Shown: positions 28,615 to 37,783 of the stretch, one piece after another
Layout: the number at the start of each line of letters is the position of its first letter
How positions within the stretch are numbered: the first letter of the stretch is position 1
Notes under the pieces: model-generated
Seen by the model: only the letters and a program-made list of their open reading frames with translations
Databases searched by the model: none
What the model was told of the DNA's origin: nothing
Position numbers and translations under genes: made by a program
Source of the DNA: JANXSS01 sp040385645
Lineage (GTDB): Bacteria > Pseudomonadota > Gammaproteobacteria > Burkholderiales > Burkholderiaceae_D
Direction of reading: 5' to 3'
NCBI GenBank assembly: GCA_040385645.1
Contig: JAZKGZ010000006.1
Coordinates: 248,001 to 312,000, forward strand
DNA length: 64,000 bases

Positions 28615-30096
28615 ATGGATAGCGAGCATCTGGCGCACCTCGTCGAAGCCAACGAGAACCTGGTATTAGCCGTATTGCAAGCACATGCGCAACGCCAAGC
28701 TGCCGAGAAAAAAATGAGTGAGCTGGCAGAGTCGGTCGAACTCGATGTACTGACGCGTCTGCCTAATCGCACGGTTCTCATGGATCGCCTGGATCACGCC
28801 ATCGTTAACGCAAAGCGGCGGGGAGACAAGCTGGCAGTTTTGTTTATCGATCTAAATAAATTCAAGCATCTTAACGACACGCTCGGGCATGCTGCAGGCC
28901 ATCTGGCATTGAAGATCGCCGCCGATTGTTTGTCGACTGCCGTTCGTGAAGCCGACACTGTCAGCCGATATGGCGGTGATGAATTCGTGGTGTTACTTGA
29001 AAAAGTATCCGCCGTTGCAGATGTCAAAGCCATCGTCGACAAAATACTTATATCCCTTGGGGCAACCAACCGTGTCGGCTCGCATGTCGTTCGCTTGACG
29101 GCTAGCGTCGGTATCAGTTTATATCCGGAAGATAGTGACGAAGCGGAGACGCTCATCACCCTTGCTGATCGTGCGATGTATGCCGCCAAGCGCATAGGCA
29201 ATGGCAATGGCAAGTTCGCATTTGCCGGAAAGCAGTATGCTGACGACTCGGACAATCAGGAAACTGCTGCGCCACTGGCTAATGAAATTCGTTTGGCCAA
29301 AAAAGAGCAGCGGCGCGATTGTCGCCGTAGTACCGATGAAAAAATGATTTCCGAAGTGTTATCCGCTAAGGAATTGCAGGCAGGTGCCGAACAAGCACTG
29401 CGCCGACAGACCGAGTTCATGGCGCTGCTAGTTCATGAGTTATGCGGTCCGCTCGGCCCGATTCGAAATGCTGCGATGCTGATACACCCGGCGCGGCACG
29501 ACGATGCGACGTCGGAGAAATTGCAGGGCATTATTGAAAGGCAAATAACACATTTGTCGCGGTTGCTTGCCGACGTGTTCGATATGTCGCGTATTGCGAC
29601 TGGCAAAATGCGTCTTGAACGTCATCGCACGGATATCACAGAAGTCTTGAAGCAGGCGATGGAACGTGTGCAATCGTCGATGGGCATACGACGGCAAATC
29701 CTGCACAGTACGCTTCCCGGCTATCCGGTTGAAATCGATGGCGACTCGGTGCGCCTAGTTCAGATTTTCGGGAACCTGCTCGACAACGCATCGAAATACT
29801 CGCCTGAAGATAGCCAAATCACGTTAACCGTCGAGGTTGATGAGACTTCGGTCACCATAAAAGTCATCGATACCGGCATCGGTATCACGGCAGAAGCTCT
29901 GCCGAGTGTGTTCGACATGTTTGCGCAAGACAAGCATGCCACGCGTTTCGACGGCAAAGGACTCGGCATCGGTTTGGCTTTAGTCAAAGAATTCGTCGAG
30001 GCTCATGAAGGAGTAGTTACCGCGCATAGCGAGGGGCCTGGCCGGGGCAGCCTGTTTGTCGTTATTTTTCCGTTGAGAGTTGAAGTATTGGATTGA
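28615..30096 (+). CDS. Diguanylate cyclase fused to a sensor histidine kinase
   Basis: This is a 493-residue cytoplasmic protein. The ATG at 28615 is preceded by gggggaa; in-frame starts at 28585 (GTG) and 28603 lack a ribosome site. A short coiled coil is followed by a GGDEF domain (about 45-200) with an intact YGGDEFV active site. An allosteric I-site RxxD (READ) lies exactly five residues before it, so cyclic-di-GMP synthesis with product inhibition is expected. A linker leads to a HisKA domain with H-box VHELCGPLGPI, then HATPase_c with N box NLLDNASKYS and G boxes DTGIGI and GKGLGIGLAL. No membrane segment or PAS domain is seen, so the input is probably the KaiC-like protein upstream. 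Confidence 0.9.
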   Translation: MDSEHLAHLVEANENLVLAVLQAHAQRQAAEKKMSELAESVELDVLTRLPNRTVLMDRLDHAIVNAKRRGDKLAVLFIDLNKFKHLNDTLGHAAGHLALKIAADCLSTAVREADTVSRYGGDEFVVLLEKVSAVADVKAIVDKILISLGATNRVGSHVVRLTASVGISLYPEDSDEAETLITLADRAMYAAKRIGNGNGKFAFAGKQYADDSDNQETAAPLANEIRLAKKEQRRDCRRSTDEKMISEVLSAKELQAGAEQALRRQTEFMALLVHELCGPLGPIRNAAMLIHPARHDDATSEKLQGIIERQITHLSRLLADVFDMSRIATGKMRLERHRTDITEVLKQAMERVQSSMGIRRQILHSTLPGYPVEIDGDSVRLVQIFGNLLDNASKYSPEDSQITLTVEVDETSVTIKVIDTGIGITAEALPSVFDMFAQDKHATRFDGKGLGIGLALVKEFVEAHEGVVTAHSEGPGRGSLFVVIFPLRVEVLD

Positions 30097-30270
30097 TTTT
30101 TATAGCGGTCATGTTCACTTTGTCGAGCTTTTCACGAGACGTGAACAAATAAATTCGAACAACGTGCTGCTGAAGCGGGCCTGGCTACTATCAGACCCAG
30201 CCTCGTATTGACCCGCCAACGGCTCGACCACTAAATCTGCGGTGGAATTTGCCTATGATTCTTTTGATCC

Positions 30271-30891
30271 CTACTTTCCAGTCATCGTCTGTGCCTCTGT
30301 CAAATGGCTGTGCACCACCGGCATGATCATGCTGGCGTGGGCACGTAGCGCCGGGTCATTGGCATTGCGTTGTACATTCTCGATCAGTTCATGTGTGCGT
30401 TTGTGAGCGCCAACGCCAGCCTGCGACATGTATTGGCGATCGAACAGCCCGCCGGATAGCGCGCTGAGTTCCAATGCAATCGCCTTGTTTTTCAAATCGG
30501 TTTCTGTCGGCACGGTGCCGCCTTTAGATTGCGCCAGTGTTTTAAGTTGCCCCATCGCGCGGGTATGGTCGTCGATCATGCGCTGTGCATAGGCACGCAC
30601 TTTCGGGTCTTGAGATTTCGTCAGCGCCAGCTGGCCGGTCGAGATTTCTGCAAGGTTGGCGTAGCCGATCTCATTGACAAGCTGTTGATCGGGTGCGGTG
30701 ATCCGGCTCGATGCCATGCTGGGCGCGGCCATCGTGCCGGAGGACGAAGCGCTGGTGTTGGAGTTGCTACTGGGGCTGGCACTGGAGCTGGTACGACTGC
30801 CGCCCATGGAGCCGCAGGCAGCGAGACTGGCAGCTAAAATGAGTGGTGTGGCGACGCGAAAAATAGTGGACGTTCGGGGAGTGCGATTCAT
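30271..30891 (-). CDS. DUF4142 lipoprotein
   Basis: This is a 206-residue secreted lipoprotein. The ATG at 30891 starts a signal sequence ending in lipobox SLAACGS; a start 10 codons earlier is possible. A Ser-rich linker (about 25-50) leads to a DUF4142 helical domain (DQQLVNEIGYANLAEISTGQLAL; VRAYAQRMIDDHTRAMGQL), a ferritin-like four-helix bundle that faces the periplasm. Function is not established. It stands alone between convergent and same-strand neighbours. Confidence 0.85.
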   Translation of the reverse strand: MNRTPRTSTIFRVATPLILAASLAACGSMGGSRTSSSASPSSNSNTSASSSGTMAAPSMASSRITAPDQQLVNEIGYANLAEISTGQLALTKSQDPKVRAYAQRMIDDHTRAMGQLKTLAQSKGGTVPTETDLKNKAIALELSALSGGLFDRQYMSQAGVGAHKRTHELIENVQRNANDPALRAHASMIMPVVHSHLTEAQTMTGK

Positions 30892-31065
30892 GTAATTTCC
30901 TTCGATAAATTTTGTTGGCAACGGTTAAAAATTTTCAAAAGCCCGGCAAGAATTGCTAGCCACGATTCGTTGTCTGAAGACATTAAAGTTGGCGACGCTT
31001 CAAAACCGGCTTTTGTCTATTCGACACCAGATTTATAAAAGATTCATATTTTCTTATCAGCTAGC

Positions 31066-32298
31066 TTATTTTTGTTCGATCGCCGCCGATGCACCGCTGT
31101 AAATACGGCTAGCGACCCAGCAAATCAAGCCCAGCAACGCACAGGTGATCTGCCCCGCTGCAAGCCAAAGCGCCGTGTGTGAGAGCATCGGTGCGAACAC
31201 GCCCGACATCAACGCTCCCACCATCATCAAGGTGAAGGATTGGCAAGAAGCCACGATTCCGCGAATTGCCGGAAACAGATCGAGCACCATCAGCGTGAGT
31301 CCTGGAGCCACCACCGACATGCCGAAGCAATAAAGAAACAATGGCACGATCGACCAAGGCAGAGCTGCAGGAAACAGCAGGTGATAACCGACGTTCAACG
31401 CTGCTGCACCTACCAGAAAACAAAAGCCGATTAAGATTTGACGTTGCGCCGCGATCCGGCCCGCCAGCCGGTTTGCCACCAGCGCCCCAAGAAAAATGCC
31501 GGCGACCGCCGGGATGAATTGCCAGCCGAATTGATTCGGTCCGAGGTGCAATACGTCGGTTAAGAACACGGGCGCGGCCGCGACATACAAAAACATGCCG
31601 CCGAAATTGAATGCCAGCGCACTGGCTTGCAAATGAAATTGCGTGGATCGAAAAACCTGCCGGTAGTTGCGCGACAGGCTTTGTGGGTTAAATGCGTGCC
31701 GTTGTGCGCGCGGCAGCGTTTCCGGCAGATTGCGGTAGCAGAACCACAGCAAAAACATGGTGTAAAAAAAGAGAAACAGGAAGATCGCACGCCAGTCGAA
31801 CAGCCCGAGAATCCAGCCGCCGAGAATTGGTGCGATCGCTGGTGCGATAGAAAAAATCATCGTCACCAGCGATAACAGCCGGGTCGCATCGGCATCGGCA
31901 TAACGGTCGCGAATGATCGCCCGCCCGATCACGATTCCGGCACCGGCCGAGACGCCTTGCAACATTCGAAATACCCACAGGTAGGTGATGCTATGCGATG
32001 CGGCGCATCCCAGGGAAGCAAGGGCGAATAGTGCCAACGCGCCGAGCACGATCTTGCGCCTGCCGAATGAATCGGAAAGTGCGCCGTGCCAAAGAATCAT
32101 GCCTGCAAAGGACAGCATGTAGATGGTCAGCGTTTGCTGTACTTCGATGGCCGAGACAACTAGATCTGCCTCCATCGCGCTGAACGCGGGGAGGTAAGTG
32201 TCGATGGCGAAGGGGCCGATCATGGCCAGCGCTGCCAGCATCATCGCCAGCACCCTGTAGCTAACGGCCGCCGGATACGGCCGTGCGGGCAGCGACAT
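31066..32298 (-). CDS. Bcr/CflA-type MFS drug exporter
   Basis: This is a 410-residue, 12-helix proton antiporter of the DHA1 group. The family opening AMIGPFAIDTYLPAF is present near residue 25, and the motif A region is WHGALSDSFGRRKIVLGA. Bcr/CflA members export bicyclomycin, chloramphenicol or sulfonamides. The ATG at 32298 lies 2 bp after the stop of the gabD-like gene, so they form an operon; a longer start would overlap it. The substrate cannot be predicted. Confidence 0.88.
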   Translation of the reverse strand: MSLPARPYPAAVSYRVLAMMLAALAMIGPFAIDTYLPAFSAMEADLVVSAIEVQQTLTIYMLSFAGMILWHGALSDSFGRRKIVLGALALFALASLGCAASHSITYLWVFRMLQGVSAGAGIVIGRAIIRDRYADADATRLLSLVTMIFSIAPAIAPILGGWILGLFDWRAIFLFLFFYTMFLLWFCYRNLPETLPRAQRHAFNPQSLSRNYRQVFRSTQFHLQASALAFNFGGMFLYVAAAPVFLTDVLHLGPNQFGWQFIPAVAGIFLGALVANRLAGRIAAQRQILIGFCFLVGAAALNVGYHLLFPAALPWSIVPLFLYCFGMSVVAPGLTLMVLDLFPAIRGIVASCQSFTLMMVGALMSGVFAPMLSHTALWLAAGQITCALLGLICWVASRIYSGASAAIEQK

Positions 32299-32300
32299 AA

Positions 32301-33791
32301 TTAAACACCACCGATACAAAGATATTTCAACTCCAGATACTCGTCGATACCGTGGCGTGAACCTTCCCGGCCCAGACCCGATTGCTTGACGCCACCAAAC
32401 GGTGCCACCTCGTTGGAGATCATGCCGGTATTAATACCCACCATGCCGTACTCGAGTTTCTCCGCTACGCGCCAGACCCGGCCGATATCTCGTGCATAAA
32501 AATAACTGGCCAAGCCAAATATCGTGTCGTTGGCTGCGGCGACCACTTCGTCTTCAGTCGTGAATTTCATCACCGCTGCCACCGGCCCGAACGTTTCTTC
32601 CTGCATGATTAGCATGTCATCGGTAACGTTGGACAGCACCGTCGGTTCATAAAAATTGCCGCCCAGCGCATGCAGTTTACCGCCGGTCTGCACCGTCGCC
32701 CCTTTTGCAACGGCATCCCTTACGTGCCTCTGGACCTTGGCCAATGCCTGCTCATCGATCAAGGGACCTTGACCAACACCCGGTTCTCGGCCGTTTCCAA
32801 CTCGGATTGCCGCTGCACCAGCAGCCAGCTTCGATACGAAGGCATCATGAATCGCAGCATGAACATAAAAGCGGTTGGTACAGACACACGTCTGGCCGGC
32901 ATTGCGATATTTGGATTGGAGGGCACCCTCCACAGCTGCATCGAGATCGGCATCGTCGAAGACGATGAAGGGCGCATGGCCGCCAAGCTCTAACGCCACT
33001 TTCTTGATCGTTGGTGCACATTGCGCCATCAAGATACGGCCGACCGGTGTCGAGCCGGTAAAGGAAAGATGCCGTACCGTAGTGCTGTCACACAGCGTGT
33101 TGCCGATTTCGATCGAGCGCTCGGCGTCTGCCGTGACGATATTGATCACACCCGGCGGCAGGCCAGCGCGATGCGCCAGTTCCACCAATGCCAGCGCCGA
33201 TAGAGGCGTTTGCTCGGCAGGCTTGATCACGATCGTGCAGCCCGCGGCAAGTGCCGGCGCAACCTTGCGGGTGATCATGGCGATCGGAAAATTCCATGGC
33301 GTGATCGCAGCGCATACACCGATGGGTTGCTTGAGCACCAGCGTGCGCTTGTCGGCCCAGGTCGATGTCGGTATCTCGCCGGCAATGCGTTTGGCTTCTT
33401 CGGCAAACCACTCGACGAAGCTGGCACCGTACAGTATTTCCCCTTTGGATTCAGCCAGCGGCTTGCCTTGCTCGGCAGTCATCAGCAGGGCTAGATCGTC
33501 GATGTTTTCTAAAATCAGGTTGAACCATGCGCGCAGTTGTTGCGCCCGATCTTTTCCGGTGCGCGCAGCCCAACCCGGAAACGCCGCCTCGGCAGCGTCG
33601 ACGGCGGCGGTCGTTTCCCTGGCACCGAGATTGGATACCTGCGCCAAGATGTTGCCATTCGCCGGATCGACAACGTCGAAATACATGGCCGCATCGTGCC
33701 ACACACCGTTCCAATAAGCTTGCCGACGTAAAAGAGTAGGGTCTTTGAGATCGGGAATTGGTACTGAGCGTGGCGCGGAATTAGTAGTCAT
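32301..33791 (-). CDS. gabD: NAD(P)-dependent succinate-semialdehyde dehydrogenase
   Basis: This enzyme oxidises succinic semialdehyde to succinate, the last step of 4-aminobutyrate use. It has 496 residues. The aldehyde-dehydrogenase Glu lies in LELGGHAPFIVF and the catalytic Cys in NAGQTCVCTNRFYVH. The sequence PWNFPIAMITRKVAPALAAGCT is typical of the GabD subfamily. It leads a two-gene operon with the Bcr/CflA exporter. No gabT is nearby. Its upstream region has a pentanucleotide repeat. Confidence 0.9.
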   Translation of the reverse strand: MTTNSAPRSVPIPDLKDPTLLRRQAYWNGVWHDAAMYFDVVDPANGNILAQVSNLGARETTAAVDAAEAAFPGWAARTGKDRAQQLRAWFNLILENIDDLALLMTAEQGKPLAESKGEILYGASFVEWFAEEAKRIAGEIPTSTWADKRTLVLKQPIGVCAAITPWNFPIAMITRKVAPALAAGCTIVIKPAEQTPLSALALVELAHRAGLPPGVINIVTADAERSIEIGNTLCDSTTVRHLSFTGSTPVGRILMAQCAPTIKKVALELGGHAPFIVFDDADLDAAVEGALQSKYRNAGQTCVCTNRFYVHAAIHDAFVSKLAAGAAAIRVGNGREPGVGQGPLIDEQALAKVQRHVRDAVAKGATVQTGGKLHALGGNFYEPTVLSNVTDDMLIMQEETFGPVAAVMKFTTEDEVVAAANDTIFGLASYFYARDIGRVWRVAEKLEYGMVGINTGMISNEVAPFGGVKQSGLGREGSRHGIDEYLELKYLCIGGV

Positions 33792-33813
33792 CGAAAATTT
33801 CAGTGGTGAATGA

Positions 33814-33833
33814 CGAAACGAAACGAAACGAAA
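33814..33833. repeat. Pentanucleotide repeat (cgaaa)x4
   Basis: Four perfect tandem copies of cgaaa lie 23 bp upstream of the gabD-like start (TTTCG on the coding strand). Changes in copy number there could alter translation or promoter spacing, but the tract is short. Confidence 0.7.
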
Positions 33834-33980
33834 GCTTCAGCAAGGCACAGAAAAGCCTTCAACGTAGCCGAAAAGAAGCTGCCGACCCTGATAAATCTCA
33901 ATAAGCAAAAAGCCAAACGAGAATAGCCCAACTGCTCGGGTGCTGCGCGCGTTTTACAAGCGGCTGACCTTAGAAAACGC

Positions 33981-34009
33981 TTTACATATTAAATGCGAAT
34001 CATTATCAT
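33981..34009 (+). promoter_or_regulatory. Iron-regulated promoter with Fur box
   Basis: A sigma-70 pair TTTACA (33981-33986) and TATCAT (34004-34009) is spaced by 17 bp. A Fur box overlaps it: 33989-34007 matches the 19-bp Fur consensus at 14 positions, with the right half atcattatc perfect. The start of the receptor must therefore lie downstream, near or after 34029. Fur with iron bound would block this promoter. Confidence 0.8.
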
Positions 34010-34061
34010 TAACGTTAACTATCCCGTTATGAAGTTCCTTGTCGCTCTTCAAGCTCCCCAA

Positions 34062-36260
34062 ATGCCAACTCTTATCTCTACGAATTCCATCCCCATGCTG
34101 TCTCCGTTGAAATCTTACAAATCCTCGTTGCTAGCACCACCTTCCGCCCGTCATACCGTTGTCCGGCTCGGTTCGCTGGCGGCTGCAGCCGTGCTGGGTA
34201 TGCCTCTGGCAAACGCCCAGTCGGTCGGCGACGTCACGTTGTCGCCGGTGACCGTCCAGGACACGCGGGATCGCGAGCAGCAGGGTTATCAAGGCGGCAA
34301 AACCAGGGTCGGTAAGACATCGCAGTTGGCAAAAGACGTGCCGCAGTCGGTGACGATCGTATCCGAGCAATTGATCCGCGAACGAAATGCCGATACCTTC
34401 AAAGAAGCGTTGCGTAACGTCGCCGGTCTGACATTCAATGCCGGCGAGGGCGGGCGCATCGGCGACAACATCACGCTGCGCGGCTATTCCGCCGTCGGCG
34501 ATCTGTTTCTTGATGGCATACGCGATATTGCTCAGTACAATCGCGAAACTTTCAACCTGCAGCAGATCGATGTCTTGCGCGGCTCGGCCTCGATGCTATT
34601 CGGACGCGGATCGACCGGCGGCATCATCAACCAGGTCAGCAAGACTGCAAACATGGTCGATGCCAACGAAGTGGCTTTCACGCTGGGCAGCGATTCCTAC
34701 AAGCGGCTGACCCTGGACATGAACAAGGTGCTCACGCCAGACTTGGCATTCCGTCTCAATACCATGGGCACGAAAAGCGATTCATTCCGGGACGATGTCG
34801 ACCAGAGCCGTTGGGGCGTTGCACCGTCCCTCACCTGGCGAGCCGGGCGGGATGATGAAATCACCCTGGCTTATTACTACTTAAAGAACAACAATACCCC
34901 AGATTTCGGCGTGCCCTTTTTTCAGGGACGGCCATTGAATGTGCCGATCGAGCGCTTTTACGGTTTGCGCGATACCGACTATCAACGCACCGAAACCAAC
35001 ATTGCCACGGCAACGCACACACACTTGTTTAGCAAGGATTCGGCGCTACGCACCACGATCCGCAAAGCCGATTACGAGCGCGATCTGCGTGGCACGGCAC
35101 CGCGATTGATCGGTGCGCCCACAGTAGTCAGCGACATCACGGGCGTCAATCGTCAGCGTCAGGCGCGCGGCGGTACAGAACACACTTTGGCGCTACAAAC
35201 CGACTACACCAACAAGCTGGCATTGGCTGGCATGTCGCATGAAGTGTTACTGGGCGCGGAATTTCTGCGAGAGCGGGCACTGCGGTACACCAACAGCAGC
35301 ACAATCGCCAACCCGGCGACGAACGTCGGCAATCCGAATAGTGCGCCGCCCTTACCGGCGAATTTCAACGCTTCGTTCAACCGTACCGGCTACAACAAAT
35401 ATGAAGGTCGTACCACCAGCGTCTACGGACAGGATACGATCGCTTTCGCACCGCAATGGAAGCTCCTGCTCGGTACCCGCTTCGACAGCATGAAAGCCGA
35501 CTACGCCCGGCCGCTGCCGGCCGGCCCGCTCGAACGTGGCGATAATGTCTGGAGCTGGCGTACCGGCGTGATGTATGAGCCGACGCCGCTTGCCACTTGG
35601 TACGTATCGTATGGCAGTTCGTTCAACCCGTCTGCGGAAGCTTATCAACTGGATAATCGTACCGCCAATACACCACCGGAAAAGAGCCGAAATCTCGAAG
35701 CCGGCGCGAAATGGGAACTGCTCGACGGCGACATGTCGGTACGCACCGCTATATTCCGCTCCGAGAAAACCAACGAGCGCAACACCGACGTGGCTTCGCC
35801 AGATGTTGCGGTGCTGTCCGGGCGCCGACATACGGACGGTATAGAATTCGAGTCCGTCGGGCGTTTGTCCGCGGCATGGGAAGTTTTCGGCAACGTGGCA
35901 TTCATGCGTGCCGAAGTCGACGAGGCGTCTGCAGACCAGGCCGGCACCGAGGGCAAGCGGCCGATCAATACGCCAAGTTACACTTACAGTCTGTGGTCGA
36001 CCTACAAGGTTGCCAAAGGCTGGAAAGTTGGCGGTGGCCTGGAAGGTGTCGGTACTCGTTACGCCAATGCAACCAACACTGCGGCAGTGCCCTCGTACAA
36101 GCGGGTCGATGCGTTGGTCGAATATTCACCCAAGCCTTATTCGATCAAGCTCAACGTGTTCAATCTTTTCGATGAAAAGTATTACGAAGGTGTCTACAGT
36201 GGGCACGTGCTTCCGGGCACGCCACGCACCGCCCAATTGACGGTTTCAACGAAATTCTAG
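34062..36260 (+). CDS. TonB-dependent siderophore receptor (catecholate type)
   Basis: This is an outer-membrane ferric-siderophore transporter, about 732 residues from the ATG at 34062. ATGs at 34029 and 34095 are also possible; none has a clear ribosome site, and the ATG at 33993 lies inside the Fur box. A signal region ends PLANA-QSVGD. The TonB box region (VTLSPVTV) is followed by the plug domain (DVPQSVTIVSEQLIRERNADTFKEAL; RGYSAVGDLFLDGIRD) and a 22-strand barrel ending in Phe (TVSTKF), as outer-membrane barrels do. It resembles Fiu/FptA-like catecholate receptors. It is the first gene of an iron operon with the dioxygenase and TonB. Confidence 0.92.
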   Translation: MPTLISTNSIPMLSPLKSYKSSLLAPPSARHTVVRLGSLAAAAVLGMPLANAQSVGDVTLSPVTVQDTRDREQQGYQGGKTRVGKTSQLAKDVPQSVTIVSEQLIRERNADTFKEALRNVAGLTFNAGEGGRIGDNITLRGYSAVGDLFLDGIRDIAQYNRETFNLQQIDVLRGSASMLFGRGSTGGIINQVSKTANMVDANEVAFTLGSDSYKRLTLDMNKVLTPDLAFRLNTMGTKSDSFRDDVDQSRWGVAPSLTWRAGRDDEITLAYYYLKNNNTPDFGVPFFQGRPLNVPIERFYGLRDTDYQRTETNIATATHTHLFSKDSALRTTIRKADYERDLRGTAPRLIGAPTVVSDITGVNRQRQARGGTEHTLALQTDYTNKLALAGMSHEVLLGAEFLRERALRYTNSSTIANPATNVGNPNSAPPLPANFNASFNRTGYNKYEGRTTSVYGQDTIAFAPQWKLLLGTRFDSMKADYARPLPAGPLERGDNVWSWRTGVMYEPTPLATWYVSYGSSFNPSAEAYQLDNRTANTPPEKSRNLEAGAKWELLDGDMSVRTAIFRSEKTNERNTDVASPDVAVLSGRRHTDGIEFESVGRLSAAWEVFGNVAFMRAEVDEASADQAGTEGKRPINTPSYTYSLWSTYKVAKGWKVGGGLEGVGTRYANATNTAAVPSYKRVDALVEYSPKPYSIKLNVFNLFDEKYYEGVYSGHVLPGTPRTAQLTVSTKF

Positions 36261-36274
36261 GCTAGAGGTTTGCG

Positions 36275-36958
36275 ATGTTGCTGCACGTACCTGCGCTACT
36301 GAGTGCCGATGAGGTGGCGCGGTGCCGCACCATTCTCGCCGATGCCGAGTGGCAGGACGGCGGCATTACGGCAGGTTCGCAATCGGCGCAGGTGAAAAAC
36401 AACCGGCAACTGCCCGAAGATGCACCTGCGTCCCGGGCAGCGCGGTCTATTGTCCTGGCAAGCCTGGCTCGCAATGCATTGTTTTTTTCCGGTGCACTGC
36501 CAAAAAAAACGTTTCCACCACTGTTCAACCGGTATGACGGCGGTGCCAACAGCTTTGGCGACCATATCGACAATGCCGTGCGCACTTCCACCGTTACCGG
36601 TGCCTGGGTGCGCACCGATCTGTCGGCGACGCTGTTTCTGTGCGAACCGCACGAGTACGATGGCGGCGAACTGGTCATCGACGACACCTTCGGCCGGCAG
36701 CGCATCAAGCTGGCCGCTGGCGACCTGTTGCTCTATCCGGCCAGCAGCTTGCATCGTGTCGAGCCGGTCACGCGGGGCACCCGTATCGCTTCGTTCTTCT
36801 GGGTCGAGAGCATGATCCGCAGCGATGAACAACGTCGCCTTCTTTTTGAAATGGATGCCGCGATCATCGCATTGCGCGCCACGCACGGCGACACGGATGA
36901 AACCATCCGTTTGACGGGCGTTTATCACAATCTTTTGCGTTTGTGGGTGGAAACATGA
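36275..36958 (+). CDS. piuC: Fe(II)/2-oxoglutarate-dependent dioxygenase, PiuC type
   Basis: This is a 227-residue PKHD-type hydroxylase, homologous to YbiX/PiuC, which commonly accompanies siderophore receptors. The iron-binding HxD is in FGDHIDNAV (about 93-98) and the distal His in SSLHRVEPVTRGTR near 158, with the Arg for 2-oxoglutarate. A clear agagg ribosome site precedes the ATG. It lies 14 bp after the receptor, and its stop overlaps the tonB start (ATGA). The substrate is unknown; a siderophore-related role follows from context. Confidence 0.9.
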   Translation: MLLHVPALLSADEVARCRTILADAEWQDGGITAGSQSAQVKNNRQLPEDAPASRAARSIVLASLARNALFFSGALPKKTFPPLFNRYDGGANSFGDHIDNAVRTSTVTGAWVRTDLSATLFLCEPHEYDGGELVIDDTFGRQRIKLAAGDLLLYPASSLHRVEPVTRGTRIASFFWVESMIRSDEQRRLLFEMDAAIIALRATHGDTDETIRLTGVYHNLLRLWVET

Positions 36959-37770
36959 CTGCTGCGGTCCTTGGTCCCGGAGTAACGAATACCGGAATGT
37001 TGCGTGTTGCCGAACCGGGGCTGGCACCGTATCGCGCCTACCGCCCGATCGTGCTGGCAGCGATCGTCGGGCTGCACGTGGGCATATTGATCTATGCCAC
37101 CTTGCTCAAGCCAGCCACCATCAAGCCTCCGGAAATTGTACCGGTGGCGATGATGCAGCTTCTTGCCGCGCCATCCATGATGGCGAGCGTGCAGGCATCG
37201 ATGCCGGTACCGGAAGTCCGTCCGGCGCCGCAGCCTCGGGTTGAGCCTTCACCGCCGAAGCCAAAAGCCGTGAAAACACCGCCGAAACCGGTGCCGAAAC
37301 CGATTGTGAAAACCACCGCCGAACCTCGGCCGGTATCGATACCGACGCCGGCCGAAAGCGTCTCGACGCCGAAACCTGTGGAGCAATCCGAGAGTGCGCC
37401 GTCCGGGCAGAGCGGCAGTTCATCGTCATCTGAAACACAGTCCGCATCCGCGCCACCCACAGCACAAACAGCCAAACCGGCCGAAGCAGCGTCCGCGCCC
37501 AGCTTCAGCGCCGCCTATCTGAACAATCCGCCGCCCGTCTACCCGCCGATGGCACGGCGCATGGGTGAGGAAGGCAAGGTCATGTTGCGCGTCTACGTCA
37601 CGCCGCAGGGTACGGCGGGCGAGGTAAAGGTTCACACCAGCAGCGGCTCGACGATGTTCGACGATGCGGCGCAGGCAGCGGTAAAAGCCTGGCGTTTCGT
37701 GCCAGCGAGGCAGGGTGAGAATCCCATCGCCGCCTGGGTGCAGGTGCCGATCGTGTTTAAGCTGAGCTGA
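36955..37770 (+). CDS. tonB: TonB energy-transducing protein
   Basis: TonB passes proton-motive force to outer-membrane receptors. This protein has 271 residues. One N-terminal membrane helix (PIVLAAIVGLHVGILIYATL, about 25-45) is followed by a long Pro/Lys-rich periplasm-spanning spacer (PSPPKPKAVKTPPKPVPKP) and a Ser/Gln/Ala-rich stretch. The C-terminal domain (about 190-270) has YPPMARRMGEEGKVMLRVYV and the usual AAQAAVKAWRFVPA. Its ATG overlaps the stop of the PiuC-like gene, so it belongs to the Fur-controlled operon. exbB and exbD are not adjacent and must lie elsewhere. Confidence 0.93.
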   Translation: MTAAVLGPGVTNTGMLRVAEPGLAPYRAYRPIVLAAIVGLHVGILIYATLLKPATIKPPEIVPVAMMQLLAAPSMMASVQASMPVPEVRPAPQPRVEPSPPKPKAVKTPPKPVPKPIVKTTAEPRPVSIPTPAESVSTPKPVEQSESAPSGQSGSSSSSETQSASAPPTAQTAKPAEAASAPSFSAAYLNNPPPVYPPMARRMGEEGKVMLRVYVTPQGTAGEVKVHTSSGSTMFDDAAQAAVKAWRFVPARQGENPIAAWVQVPIVFKLS

Positions 37771-37783
37771 CCGGGGTTTTGGG

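Noticed and set aside
33993..34028. ATG at 33993 as the start of the siderophore receptor
   Set aside because: It lies inside the Fur box and promoter spacer, upstream of the expected transcript start.
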